NCBI GenBank assembly: GCA_011009095.1
Contig: VTPC01002281.1
Location: 1 to 64,000, forward strand
Reading direction: 5' to 3'
Length of the DNA: 64,000 nt
Source: Ignelater luminosus
Taxonomy: Eukaryota; Arthropoda; Insecta; Coleoptera; Elateridae
Below, piece by piece: positions 25,139 to 37,323 of the stretch (its first letter is position 1; the number at the start of each line of letters is the position of its first letter). A program made the translations under genes and the position numbers. Under the pieces are notes generated by a model. The model saw only the letters and a list, made by a program, of their open reading frames with translations. It did no database searches and was not told where the DNA came from.

Positions 25139-26217
25139 ATGGCTAAGCATTACGTGGTACACGTATTATGTTTATTTACTCCATTATCACTGGTTTTGGT
25201 ACGTGTGTAATATAAATTAAGTCCATTTTTTTGTATTTTCATTAACTGCTCTTTTAATAGATGCAAGGATTGGACTACTTTCATATAGAAAGTGTTTCGA
25301 TGTGCGAAGAAGTACCTAATCAGGCAGTTAAATTTTATTTATCACCCAGAGATTCCGTACCAGGTTTACAAAGGGTAGATATCAACTTGACATCTAACAA
25401 ACCAATTGGGGAAAATACAAAGGTAAATCAAACTTGCATTTATGTTCAAAGTGATTAAGCTCAAAGTTTTTAAAATTTACTTTGTTGTTCTTTAAGTTAA
25501 AATGTACTGGCTATTCAGAAATTAATAAGCGTTGGATACGTCTATTTCATTACGAAGACGATTTTTGCCACACCTTCAATACGTATGTTGGTCAATTGTT
25601 CTATGATATGGAAAGAGCTGCTGGTATACTCCCTGGAACATGTCCAATGCCAAAAGTAAGTTTTTTTGTCAATAACTAATTAGAAGTATTTACCAAATTG
25701 CTTAAATGAATTTTGAATTTTGTTGGTAGAAATTTTTTTAACTGTCCATGTTGTTGAGCTAGGACTTATCTTTGTAGAAGATTTAATTTTTTTATTTTTT
25801 CTGTCAGTTAATACTGCTGATAGAGAACAAACTATTTGCCAAAGGCTACTATTTTCATTTGTTAATTTACCGTAAAAAATGATAGATTTGTACATACTAA
25901 GTAAAGTTTATAAATGTTTTAGATACTTATATGTAGTAAGTTGAGCCATAGCTATAGTTTTTGATTTTTTAAATTGCGCATCACAGCAATTTGGTAATAT
26001 TTCTTTTAACAAGTAAAATACGTGTTGAGAATGTCTTTATAGTTACTAAAATTTGTTTTAGGGAAACTATCATATTGTGAATTTCACATTAGACTATCAG
26101 AAACTTAAATTACAATCTTTTCCGTTTGGGAAGATGAAGTACTTACTGGAATGTTCTGATAAGACCACTAAAGCAGTAACTTCTTGTCTAAATATTGTTA
26201 TAGTAAACCACGCATAA
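25139..26217 (+). CDS. CheB/DUF1091-like secreted protein, subfamily B, copy 4
   Basis: Four exons: 25139-25198, 25261-25422, 25497-25655 and 26062-26217. They give 20+54+53+51 residues, all in phase 0, with textbook GT-AG sites (for example AAG|GTAAAT and CCAAAA|GTAAGT). The leader is MAKHYVVHVLCLFTPLSLVL. The mature protein has MCEEVPNQ, INLTSNKPIGENT, LKC, RWIRLFHYEDDFC, VGQLFYDMERAAGILPGTCP, GNYHIVNFTLDY, FPFGKMKYLLEC and TSCLNIVIVNHA. All six B-type cysteines are present. Although exon 2 begins with ATG, the upstream exon supplying a signal peptide is conserved in all B genes, so translation should start at 25139. ATAAATT-type signals follow near 26275. The last intron (about 400 bp) is the longest in the gene. 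Confidence 0.8.
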
Positions 26218-27581
26218 GTACATACAAGCCTCTGGTTATAATAATTATTATGTAGATGTGTTGTGTTAGTCTACAATAAATTGCACTTAGGTGATGGTAA
26301 CTCATATGTAATTATTACTGTAATAATAAATAATGGTTTACAATGGTACTTTGTGTAACATAAATAATTCACTTACCTAATATGATGTTAAAAGGAAAAT
26401 TATTTAAAAAAATTGCGCAAATTAAACTTGATACACGTTACTGAGAAAACGCAAAGGAGAGATGTTAGGCATCTTGGACACAACTTAAGGAGGCCCACTC
26501 ATTAAGGGGTGGATATTCCTGAGGGATCCCCCATGGAAAACAAAAGAAGTATTTTATTGTTTTAAAAATGCATCAGGAAAAAAAGCGAAATATAATTATG
26601 GAAATTCAAAATCATCTTAATGGTAACGTGATTTGGATTATGACACGTAGCTAACTGTTGTTAGTTATGGCCTGTTATTTTCAAATGTGACTTTGGGTTT
26701 ACACATTAGTAGATAAATAGTAAATGTGTTGATGGAAGTTTTTGTATTTTTTAATGAGATAAATGAAAGCTAAAAGAGACAACTTCACTCTGTTTCGGTG
26801 GTCACTAATAAAACAAAAGTTTTCTACAAAGTGTAAGGGCTGCTCATTAAACTACAGTACTTCAAATTTTATCTACAACATGCTTTATTATTTTTTATCT
26901 AAATAATTTATAAGATACGACATTTGATTCAAAATAATAAACACTTCGAGACTTTTGAGTCGTCATTGTTTCAACATTTCGAATTAATTGGAAAGATTCG
27001 ATACTGGAACAATCAATCAATCACCAGATTGAAAATACATTATTCTAATATCACAAATTTAATTTACCTAACTAAAGAATTTCTTATAAAATTTTCTACT
27101 GACATCCCTGCTAATTCAATCGGTTACCTCAAGTCGAGGTCAGGAGGTTACATAGAAGAATATTACAAAAAGAGATAGTTACAAAAAAAACAGAATTTAT
27201 TTGACAAACATTAAGAAAGCAACATACTATCATATAAAAGTAGTCATTGCAGTTTGGATAACAATATCAGTACAGAATTATTTACTCCAAAAATAATGGA
27301 TGTGTCAAAAACTTGTTTTAAACTATTTGATTGTTTAATTCAAGGTTAAATTACTTTTTTATTTTATTTATCATTATTTTAATTAGTTTTTTATTAATAA
27401 TCTTTTAATATTTTCATATTATTAAATTCAATAGACTAATCCCAAAGATATCGTATTTAATTCTTAAGCTTGATTTAAAATAATAAAGCCCATTAATGCT
27501 ATGTTGTTAGATGTTACAAAGACTTTTTAGTGTTTGGGTTCATCTGACATGGGTTAAAATCAATTATAAATCTATCCCATT
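26218..27581. other. Intergenic, no recognised gene
   Basis: AT-rich. The 84-codon frame at 26924-27178 (MIQNNKHFETFESSLFQHFE...) has no domain I know. I leave it uncalled. Confidence 0.4.
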
Positions 27582-28993
27582 CTATTTTAAATGAAAAATA
27601 ACTAATGAAAAGTGGTTGAACTGCGTTTAAAACATTATTTTGCTATGCCGTGTCCATGCAGACGGCATAGTTTTTGCCAATTAAAATAAATTTGAAAGAT
27701 GACAAATATCTAATAGAGATACGAGCAGCTAGGAATTGTTAAGAAACGCATTCACCGTAATAATATATTGAAATAATCGGACAGCAGAGCAAACGTCATG
27801 AAGATACCCAAGGTTGGGTTGGTTACTACAGTATAGCTATCATTAGGTCAACTTACCTTGGGGTCTTTTGGTGTTCAATCATATCGGTAAAGACAGAAAA
27901 GTAAGACTGCAGTGGTGCCAAAACATGGCTAATGGGATCAGAAATGGGATCGGTTTGTATTTAGCTACGAATCCTGATTGTGTTTATGGATCAACAATGA
28001 ATGTACAAACTTTGGCCAAACACGTGGAGAAAGGCAAAAATTTCAATATTGCATAACACCTGTAGGCTTATGGTCCATGCAGACGGCATAGTTTTTGCCA
28101 ATTAAAATAAATTTGAAAGATGACAAATATCTAATAGAGATACGAGCAGCTAGGAATTGTTAAGAAACGCATTCACCGTAATAATATATTGAAATAATCG
28201 GACAGCAGAGCAAACGTCATGAAGATACCCAAGGTTGGGTTGGTTACTACAGTATAGCTATCATTAGGTCAACTTACCTTGGGGTCTTTTGGTGTTCAAT
28301 CATATCGGTAAAGACAGAAAAGTAAGACTGCAGTGGTGCCAAAACATGGCTAATGGGATCAGAAATGGGATCGGTTTGTATTTAGCTACGAATCCTGATT
28401 GTGTTTATGGATCAACAATGAATGTACAAACTTTGGCCAAACACGTGGAGAAAGGCAAAAATTTCAATATTGCATAACACCTGTAGGCTTATGNNNNNNN
28501 NNNCTATTTTAAATGAAAAATAACTAATGAAAAGTGGTTGAACTGCGTTTAAAACATTATTTTGCTATGCCGTGTCCATGCAGACGGCATAGTTTTTGCC
28601 AATTAAAATAAATTTGAAAGATGACAAATATCTAATAGAGATACGAGCAGCTAGGAATTGTTAAGAAACGCATTCACCGTAATAATATATTGAAATAATC
28701 GGACAGCAGAGCAAACGTCATGAAGATACCCAAGGTTGGGTTGGTTACTACAGTATAGCTATCATTAGGTCAACTTACCTTGGGGTCTTTTGGTGTTCAA
28801 TCATATCGGTAAAGACAGAAAAGTAAGACTGCAGTGGTGCCAAAACATGGCTAATGGGATCAGAAATGGGATCGGTTTGTATTTAGCTACGAATCCTGAT
28901 TGTGTTTATGGATCAACAATGAATGTACAAACTTTGGCCAAACACGTGGAGAAAGGCAAAAATTTCAATATTGCATAACACCTGTAGGCTTAT
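27582..28993 (+). repeat. Identical 421-bp repeats spanning a scaffold gap
   Basis: Unit 1 (27652-28072) is followed directly by an identical unit 2 (28073-28493), then 10 N. The sequence right of the gap, from 28504, restarts as an exact copy of that from 27582 and contains the unit a third time. Three perfect copies of decayed, non-coding transposon sequence are hard to explain by age. Overlapping contig ends joined without merging is the simpler reading. Confidence 0.8.
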
Positions 28994-29240
28994 GATTTGG
29001 ATGCCATAGCATACAGAAGTCGGCTTTTTTAGTAAATGTCCAGGACTACATTTGCAATGTCTTGGAACCTGCTACATTATCTCACAGGAACTAAAACATC
29101 CTATTTTATAGCAGGATAATGCCAGAACCCACAGTACAGTTGCCACTACAAAGTTTCTTCTTTTTTGGGCAACAAAATTGACTGATCGTTCTCCCATGGA
29201 ACGTATATGAGATATCGTCACCCCAATTAAATAATCTCGT
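27868..29240 (+). pseudogene. Tc1-like transposase remnant
   Basis: The frame beginning at 27868, repeated at 28289 and 28790, reads KDRKVRLQWCQNMAN and ends KGKNFNIA. This fits the 'RLQWCxxxxNW...GERFNxA' part of Tc1 transposases. Downstream of the last copy are DAIAYRSRLF (near 28995), a decayed 'QQDNARPHTA' (CAGGATAATGCCAGAACC, near 29112) and RSPMERIWDIV-like sequence (near 29190). The last piece corresponds to 'LSPIEHVWD'. Stops and frameshifts abound. Only the third copy connects to the downstream part. Confidence 0.6.
28494..28503. other. Assembly gap (10 N)
   Basis: Ten Ns, a placeholder for an unsized gap between contigs. Confidence 0.99.
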
Positions 29241-29829
29241 AACTTGAACCTTGATCGACAGTAACATTTTTACGCCATCTTATACATTAAAACGGAACAC
29301 ATGGATCTGAGAAACCTCGTAACTCTATTAAGATTTAAATTTTGTAAAAAAGTTGTTTTTTATAACCATGCAACTCCATCATTGCATATTTTACTTGGGC
29401 AAAACTTGTAACTGCATTGTAACAACCGTCAGATCTAGCTTTGACAGAAATAAAGGAAAATAGTGAAACAAATATCAGCTCTTTGAGGTTTAGAATTTAA
29501 TAGAGGTATTAACAATAAAGATATTTCTATTTTGGAATTTGAAATCTCATATCGTTTAGAACAAAACTTGAATTCAACTGGTACAAGATTCTTACAAGTT
29601 AAGACTATACACTGCTTCTCTACAACAGATATCATTAATGCGGAGGTTATCTACTGCAATAATAAAGGTCATGAAATTGCTATTCAGGCTGATAATAGCC
29701 GTAATAGTTAGCCATAGAAAATAATAATCAAAAAACTGATTGTGCCTTATCATCAGGCACTGATATTGATAACAGTCCTGAATCAAACAATAGTGTCATC
29801 AAAACCTAAATACTTTAGAACCCAATGAA
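29241..29829. other. Intergenic, no gene seen
   Basis: No coding signal recognised between the Tc1 remnant and the next transposase remnant. Confidence 0.4.
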
Positions 29830-31500
29830 ACTGAAAATACTCAATTACTAGAATATGAAGATGTACAACTTAGTCGAAACAAGCAGCCTAGGAGATATTT
29901 AAAAAGACAGCATAATAATAAAAAGGCTTGATGTATAAAAAAATCTTAAAGCGCGAGAAGGGACTTCAGTATAAACAAAGACAAAAGACTGACAGTATTT
30001 ATGATAAAATTAAAAAGAAACGAAAATTGAAGCCACAATGTAAAAATGTACATTAACCAACAAGACAATAAATTGTTCAAATTTTAGAAAAGAGGACATA
30101 CAAGATATATTTAAAGTTTTTTGGAGTAAGAATTAGGAAGAAAAGGAAATGCATGTCCAGTTACTCGTAGAAGCCTACCTGGACGGCAAGAGCTAGGGAT
30201 CGTAAAATATGATGCCACAACGAGAAGTAGAGGACGATAAAAGGATTCGAGTATGTAAAACGTGTTTTTGTAATAATCTGAATTTAGGGAAATCTTCAGT
30301 TCGAAGTTGGAAAACTAAAGCAGTTAAAGAAAGGGAAGGATTTACAAGTCAACATGAGGTTTGTGCTCCAAGAGAATCTATAAGCAGGCAAAAGATATTT
30401 CAAGACAGAAAATCTTCTTTAGATTTGTTTTTCGGTTCATTGAATAAGGTAGAATCGCATTATTGACGCACGTCTACAAACAAACTTTACCTAGAACCAT
30501 TGTGGAAGTCTAAGAACAAATTGTAAAACTTTTGTTTAAGATTGGTGCCAAAGAAGAAACGAAAAACCCCTATCAATTGCTACATTCTCTATAAAGTTTG
30601 AAAGTAATAATCTAATTCTATACACTCCAAAAAAGAAACATTTTTGCAATACGTGTGTTTCCTATCAACCCAAAAATCTATCTGAGGAAGAGTTTAACTT
30701 ATGTCAAGAAAAGAGGGAAGGGGCACAAAAAGAAAAAAGATAAAAAATGAATGTTGTTTGTACACAATGGACTTATAGTCCAAAACAGCTCTGTACCAAA
30801 TCAAAAGCAAAGATGGATTATGTTTCATATGGAATGAAATGATAGAGAGAAATCTTACGACATAAGAATTTTCAACTATGATTGGAAATTTTATCTTGTC
30901 ACTTTTACCAATGAACACCAACAGTAAAATTATACCAATAAATGTGGCTACCAAATAGAAATATAACATTATCGAACACCTTGTTAAAAGCATTATCAAA
31001 AGTTCTTAGAGGAAGGCCACCCAGATGGAGGTAGTCTCCATACATTCTAACATAGAATGTGTTTTAAGAGACACAAACATAAACACACCAGTAGAATATA
31101 TTAGCGTCTATGCAAGAGCTAGAAGAACGCCCAGTCCATACACTGTACATTATTTAGAGGACACTTACTTTAAGAATTTGCAATCAATTCAGTTCAATCA
31201 AGAAGGTGAGCCTGTTATAACAGGTGTACTCTTTGCTTGCAAGAAAACATAATATTATTTCAGAAAAACTCCATCACCTTTCACAATCATACTCTAATCT
31301 ATTACCTTTTAAAAAGACTAAATCTGACTATTTTCAGAAGTTGTAGTTGAAAACTACTCTGCCAGGTGATTATCATGAGTACCATAACAGCATATTATAT
31401 GACTCTTGATTCGAATTCTGTATATAAGTAGATCTATTGCCATCTATTGTATAATAAAAAAAAGCCTATTTTTCAGATGGATCTAGAACACCATATTGCA
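29830..31500 (+). pseudogene. Remnant of unclassified (Sola-like?) transposase, copy 1
   Basis: Plus-strand frames share motifs with the minus-strand ORFs of the element at 33797-37319. VCKTCFCNNLNLGKSSVRSW lies near 30256, then FFGSLNKVESHY (family motif 'P..ESHYxR') near 30429, and a CNTC motif near 30640. HSNIECVLRDTNINTPVEYI lies near 31044, with SPYTVHYLEDTYFKNL after it, typical of the family's 'GHTQMECDSVHAxIE' and C-terminal section. Numerous stops and frameshifts show it is dead. I could not find its ends. Confidence 0.5.
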
Positions 31501-33796
31501 AAAAAAAAAGGATTGAACATGTCATTCAAACTATGCCCCACAGAGTAGAGATGTATATTAATTTACAAAAATTATGATGATCAAAAAAGAAGATACGTAA
31601 TTATATTACTTAGTCATGAACTTTTCCAAAAACATAAACAACCTAAAAAACGCAGAGGTGAATAAGAGATTGGAACAGTTAAAATAATGGATTGCCAAGA
31701 GCCAATTGGATAGAGCTTGTCTTATTATAAGTCTAATTCTTCTCAGTGGTCTATTCTCAAGAACTTGTAAAGTGTTTCAAACGTGCAGCCCTCAGATGGT
31801 ATTACCCAAGATTTCCCAAAAATCATTTTTAAGTCTTTTGCCATTTTCTTTCTTTCTGTTACTGCTTATTGCTTATTATTGTAAGAATGTATTGTTTTCA
31901 TTTTTGGGAAGGTAATGAAATTGCGACGCGTAGTAAACTGGGTGATATATAAAAAGTAACGACTAACCAGTGATCAGTGACCAAACGATTTCCCGCAGAA
32001 CCTCATTACAGTGAGGAGCAGGATTACAGACGGCAGAATCAAACGGTGACTAAGGCTGAGTCCGAAAACCTATTAATCTCGCGCCAAGACAGGTGTTTAT
32101 TGAGCGGAACAGCCAGGAAAGCAGACAGAGCATACACCCGATAGCAACAGTTGAACCTCTGAGGTTAGAGTTGGTCCGAGAGTCTGTGGTGGTAGAACTC
32201 CCAAACCAGGGTTGTTAATACAGTGGTGATGTTGCGTCAATTTTAAGCATAATGCGTTGAGGTCATTGCCAGCGTAACACAGAAGTGACGGACCATTATT
32301 TGCAAGAACTTCTAAGTTAGGACAACCAGGACAATATCGACGGCCTGGTAGTAAAGAATAATATTTTGCTTTTCAGAACTACAATGCAATGTCAGAACTC
32401 TATATGAATAGCGTTGACAGACGCACTGAGACTTCAGTCGGAATGGCAAATGACTCCATGATGATAAATGGCAGCACCAAAAACTGAGAATTTCCGTCTT
32501 AATTCTCGTTTTTTCTTCTACCAATCAAAGCAACGTGAAGTGATAAACAAAAAATTGTTTAATTTCGAAGTTTTTGATGTAGGTGGGAAGAATCTCAGTT
32601 ATATACAAATGAGGGTTTGGGAATTTTATAACCCTAAACGCTAACAGCTTGTATCACATAGGAACGACTAATATCAAATTGAAGTTGTTTAGAAAATCAA
32701 TAGATGCTTCCAATGCTGATCTTAGGCCAGCCTTGAGTGAGGATAAGGAGTCATGCATTCAATAAAACACAAAAATTATTTAAGACTTATATTGAAGAAA
32801 AAGAAATCGATACGGGTGCCAGTTTACCAAACGAAAACACAACAAACTACAAAATTTTAACAATCGGGAGTAGAACAGAATTGCATCACCTTCCACAGCA
32901 GCTATAATTTATCTTTTTGTCATACAAAGATAAACTTCAACCACGATCATCTACTTTCTTAGGTGCGGTGGCAAGCTAAAGAAAACCAAAAACCAAAAAC
33001 CAAAAAGCAAAAAAAACAAAACTCGCTTACTCTCGCTAGATTGAGGCTTGTCACAACTCAGGAAAGTTCGATGTATCCCTATCACAAACACAGGCAACTA
33101 AACTGCTTAGGAGACGACTTCTGTCTGACTGACTCGCCTTGCGCGACGCTGAATTTAATTACCTCCGAGACGAGCTCCCTCCAACGGAAATCTCGAAAAT
33201 TAAAAATTTTAAAAAACAAGGGAAGAACTTAAAGATGTAATTTCTGATAAGCCACAATATAATCAAGTAACTTCAATTCATTTTGCAAGATAATAATTAA
33301 AGGTGTAATCTAAAGTACAATTACTTGATGATGATAAGAATCTATCATAACTAACAAAAATGCAAGTCACAGCTGTGAGAGTTCAACATACTGTCAAAAT
33401 AAAAGTTAAATGTTGGAAGAATTATATCCTGTGTTCCACTTGCTACAGTAAATAACATGAAAAGTTCGTCGTCATTAAATTGATTTCAAAATTATAGAAG
33501 CTACAAAAAATTAATCAACCTGTCAGTGTGTACTCAACACTATCAGACAAACTTCTTCAACGTGAGAAAACTACAAAAAAATACAAGAACCCACTGACAG
33601 TTTCTGATTAAATACAACAGATGTAAAGGAAACACAAAGTGAACGTTACAAGGAGCAATTTTTATATATCAAAACAGATTTACGAAATATTCGAAATATA
33701 ATTGATAAGGTATAAAAATCTTCAAGCTGTGGAAAAATGTTTATAGAGGATTTACGAGGTAAGATTATTATAAATAAACAACTAACTATAATAATT
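31501..33796. other. Intergenic, no recognised gene
   Basis: Mixed sequence. A low-complexity ACCAAAA repeat lies near 32985. The less AT-rich 31920-32260 stretch looks like part of an element, but I recognise no terminal repeat or domain. Confidence 0.35.
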
Positions 33797-36700
33797 GAAG
33801 ACGCAAGTGGATGAAGGATTCATGTCACAAATAGTTTATTTTGAGAAAACAACCTCTAAAGTTTTTTAAACAGTACTTTTTTGTGTTACAAAAAATAAAA
33901 CAAATTAAGTGGGGTTTAATAGACTTTTATTATAGAATTTTAGTAACATATGAGAAAAAGAAAATCAAAACCAACTTTGGAACAGAAGTAAAAAAAAGTC
34001 ACATTTATCCTTTATCAACTAAGAAAATTAAACATATTAGAATTGACAATAAATGAAATAAGGATTTATGTCTCGTTTTTATAAATTATTTTGGGCTTTA
34101 TGTAGTCTTGCTTGTAGTTTTTCCGGTTTTTAGTTGAACGTTTTTATTTTCGAATATAATGTTTTCATAAAAATATTTCAACTCCTCGTCAACGTAGACT
34201 ATTTGATCTTGTAAATTGGAAAGCTTTTCATGAGATATCTTATTTTTCTTTTCTTTAATATGGGCTAGAGTGTAATTCTTTGATGCAACTTTTTGGCATC
34301 CAGATTTCAAAATATTTACCTGTAAAAAAGGTGTGTGTTCATCTAAAGTATTTTTATACGAATATGATCCATATTCAGTAACACGGACCCATTTGATACC
34401 ATCTCGAAAAGGCACTGGTTCATGTAGAATATTTTTTTTCCCGTTAATCAAATGAAGTTTTTCGGATATCTCGTCAATATTCTTAAAATGATGTTTCATA
34501 TTAAATACTACCGAGTTTTTAATACTAGCAGATCTTATGATTGTTCTGTACGTTTCAGGGGATAAATATTTTCATACTTTCGTAATACTTTTTCAATACG
34601 GCCAAAGTTTCTATCCGACTCCATATATAAATGGCTGGCCTACTTCTGGAAATTTATGATCGATACTTTGCAAATATCCTTTAAAAATGAAATACTGATT
34701 AAGTGTAATCAGATTAAAGTTCTTGTTTTGCCCACTGCAGGAATCTGACCATATGATGAGATGTTTAATACTGTTTTGTCTAGCAGTACTAAATAGCTGA
34801 ATGAATGTATGAAGGCAGCTACCTATTTCTAAGCTACCTTTGGTAGCAATGTTTTCCGTCCGTATAAAAAAAATGGTTGATGCCCAGATTTTGATACTGT
34901 GTGTGTATACAGAAGTTATACAACCAGAGTTGCCTCAAATAGAACGCTTTGGACGTAGGCAATTTTGGCAAAGGCAATGTCTGTTGTAAATCCATTATGA
35001 GATAAGCTGTATTATCGTTTGTTTGAACAAAGTTTCTATCTCTTCTTTGTTGTTCAAATGTATACTTGTAGTTCTCTTTAGGCTTAATATCATCTAAACC
35101 AGCATCACATGTACTGCAGGTATCGCTTTTATGTTGCCCGAAGGACAGATTAAAACGGGTTGAAAAAATATTGTTGTAACTACATTTTTTTATAAAGTAC
35201 TTTTCTGGAAGGTTTTGCTCCTTGCACCAATCAATACATAAATGGTACATTTTTGTTAAGTTTAAAAAAGGTGATAAGTACTTTTTGTTTAAATTTATAT
35301 TCCTCAAATAATGAGATTGGTCTGCAGGAAACTGTTCAATGTGAGTGACAACACAGTTTATCACTTCATTTGAAATTTTGCGTGGCCTGTTCTGGTGAAC
35401 ACTTCGCTTATCAGGGGATGGTGCCGATAAACCACTTTTAAGTTTATTCTGAATGAGCTGAATGTTTTTGAAGGTAATTTGGTAGAGTGAACATATTGCA
35501 GTTTTACAAACTTTCAAAACTTTTTGATTGTATGTAACTGTATACTTAAACAAGAATGATTTTGGTTTTTTAATATTTTTTCGATGACGTTGGACAGATT
35601 GAATGTAAATGCTTTTAAAAAGAAGTGCATTTTTTGAGTTTTGATCTAGCTGGTAAAATCTTTTAAATATTGTTGTTCTTGCTTCTTCGTCAAAATTTTC
35701 GTTGCAGTTGAGAGTGCATTTTTCTTTTTGGCATAAGAAACCTAGTTCTACTTTTTTTGACGGAACTGGCTTTCCTTTTTGGTTAATATAGCTTTCTCCT
35801 TTTTGTCTAGCCTTTGCTGCTTTGTATCTTTTCCAATTGTCTAAGTTCTTTTGTCGCTTCCTAGATGTTTTTTCAGGCAGTTGGAATATCTTCTTTTAAA
35901 CTTTTTCGATCAATGCATTATTATTTTTAGTAATCAGTGTTTTATTTACATCTTCACTATTGATTATGTTACTTCCTTTATCTTTATTTTCCAGCGTTTT
36001 TAAAGTCTATATCTGGTCTTCGATGTTTTCAACGTCATTATGAATTATCTTTCTTGACTTTGTTGATAGGAATCCTTTTCTGGATTTCAGTTCCTTTGAA
36101 TAGTCCAAGTCGCTGTCGTCAGAGGTCTCATCTAAAGTATCTGGTACATAATCATCTGAAGAACCGTTGTCAGACCAATCTAAAAAGAAACAAAATAAAA
36201 ACCTCTTCAAGTTTTCAATTGGACCAGCAAAACTTACCTAAATCTGCCTGTTCTACAGGATTAATTGTATTATCCCTTTTACTTATTATCATACTTTCTT
36301 TTTCATTATTTCCCGGCGTTTGTAAAGCTACCTGGTCTTCGAAGTTTTCCAGGTCATTATTTATTTTCTTTCTATTTGATACACTAGCCCCTAGAATATT
36401 TGACTTTAGAGATAGATTTTAACTGCTCTGCATAATCAGAATCAGTATTGTCAGAAGTCTCATCTGAACCGTCTAAAACTACAATAACAAAATATGTACC
36501 TCATCAAGTTTTCATTTCAACTATCGCAACTTACCATAGGAACTTTGTTTTACAGGGGTAGTATTAACTTTGCTAATAAACCTTTCTAGAGAATTATTAT
36601 TGTCACTCTAGGCTGGGCTCCTGCTGTCATTTGAACTATTGGGACCTAAAAACGAAAAAAAGACACTGTTAAAAGAAAATACTTGTTTGCAAGTTTAAGA

Positions 36701-37319
36701 TAAATTTATCATTTTGCTTTTTGTACTAAACTGTGAAAAACCACCGCAAAACTTAAACGTGAATAAAACGCAACAATATTTTTTAGGTTATATTTTAAAT
36801 AAAAGCAGCTATAACTTTTATACTTACCCTTATTAGTCTGTTCTTTTGCAAGTTTTAAAATTAGCATGCTTCTTGCCGACATATTAGCACTATTTTTTAC
36901 TTGCACTGTACACATTTAAGTTTTCTATCGCGTAAAAACTATAAAAATGTAGAGCACAAAACCATCAGTACTGATACATTTCTAACCTAACATTGTGGTG
37001 CTATGTACATTTTGTTAATATTTTGACAGGTTTATAACTAATTTACAATGGATAAAGGATTCATGTAGCAATAATTTGAAATGTTGGTGAATAAGGGATC
37101 TATGATCAGAAATCAAGCGTACATAAATCTTTTATCCATTAAGTTTTGTTAAAATTAGATTAACATAGATCCTTTATCATCCCGTAACTTTTTAATTTTA
37201 TACAATAGAACTACGAAACTGATCCCAAAACAATTTGTGGGTACATAAAACCTTTACTCACCAAAAAATCTCAATTTTTTAAAAAATGTTACATGAATCC
37301 TTTATCCACTTGCGGCTTC
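33797..37319. mobile_element. DNA transposon with 4-bp target duplications (possibly Sola)
   Basis: The left end reads GAAGACGCAAGTGGATGAAG and continues GATTCATGT. The right end is the inverted GAAGCCGCAAGTGGATAAAG, again followed by GATTCATGT. AATT flanks both (33793-33796 and 37320-37323). Inside, near both ends, GGATAAAGGATTCATGT-like words recur in both orientations (34008-34070, 37050-37070, 37110-37140, 37155-37175, 37290-37310). They look like subterminal transposase-binding repeats. The 4-bp duplication and a large transposase fit the Sola superfamily, but other assignments are open. Coding content is listed separately. Confidence 0.7.
34098..36240 (-). pseudogene. Transposase of the 33.8-37.3 kb element (Sola-like?)
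   Basis: Minus-strand exons or fragments. An acidic N-terminal piece lies at 36210-36007 (NGSSDDYVPDTLDETSDDSD). A central ORF at 35553-34834 has VTHIEQFPADQSHYLRNINL, DTCSTCDAG, TAYLIMDLQQTLPLPKLPTS and FYLRQLWLYNF. A C-terminal ORF at 34499-34098 has IKWVRVTEYGSYSYK. These motifs recur in a family very common in insect genomes. The invariant Asp of 'MDLQ' and the YLRQL...YN block probably belong to the nuclease fold. The pieces are separated by a gap of about 330 bp in other frames and by stops. It may be spliced, but is more likely decayed. Confidence 0.55.
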
Positions 37320-37323
37320 AATT

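Noticed and set aside
25261..25458. Translation of array genes 4 and 5 starting at the ATG that begins exon 2
   Set aside because: That would remove the signal peptide. A matching upstream exon of 20 codons with a good donor exists in all three B genes, so these ATGs are internal.
25680..25895. 71-codon minus-strand frame after exon 3 of the fourth array gene
   Set aside because: It sits inside the third intron and has no recognisable domain.
27868..28978. Three identical 62-codon frames as a real tandem gene family
   Set aside because: They are fragments of a dead Tc1 transposase, repeated without a single difference around a scaffold gap; assembly duplication explains them better.
31920..32260. 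Less AT-rich stretch as a possible LTR
   Set aside because: No second copy in the window, no TG...CA ends with a target duplication, and no gag or pol sequence beside it.
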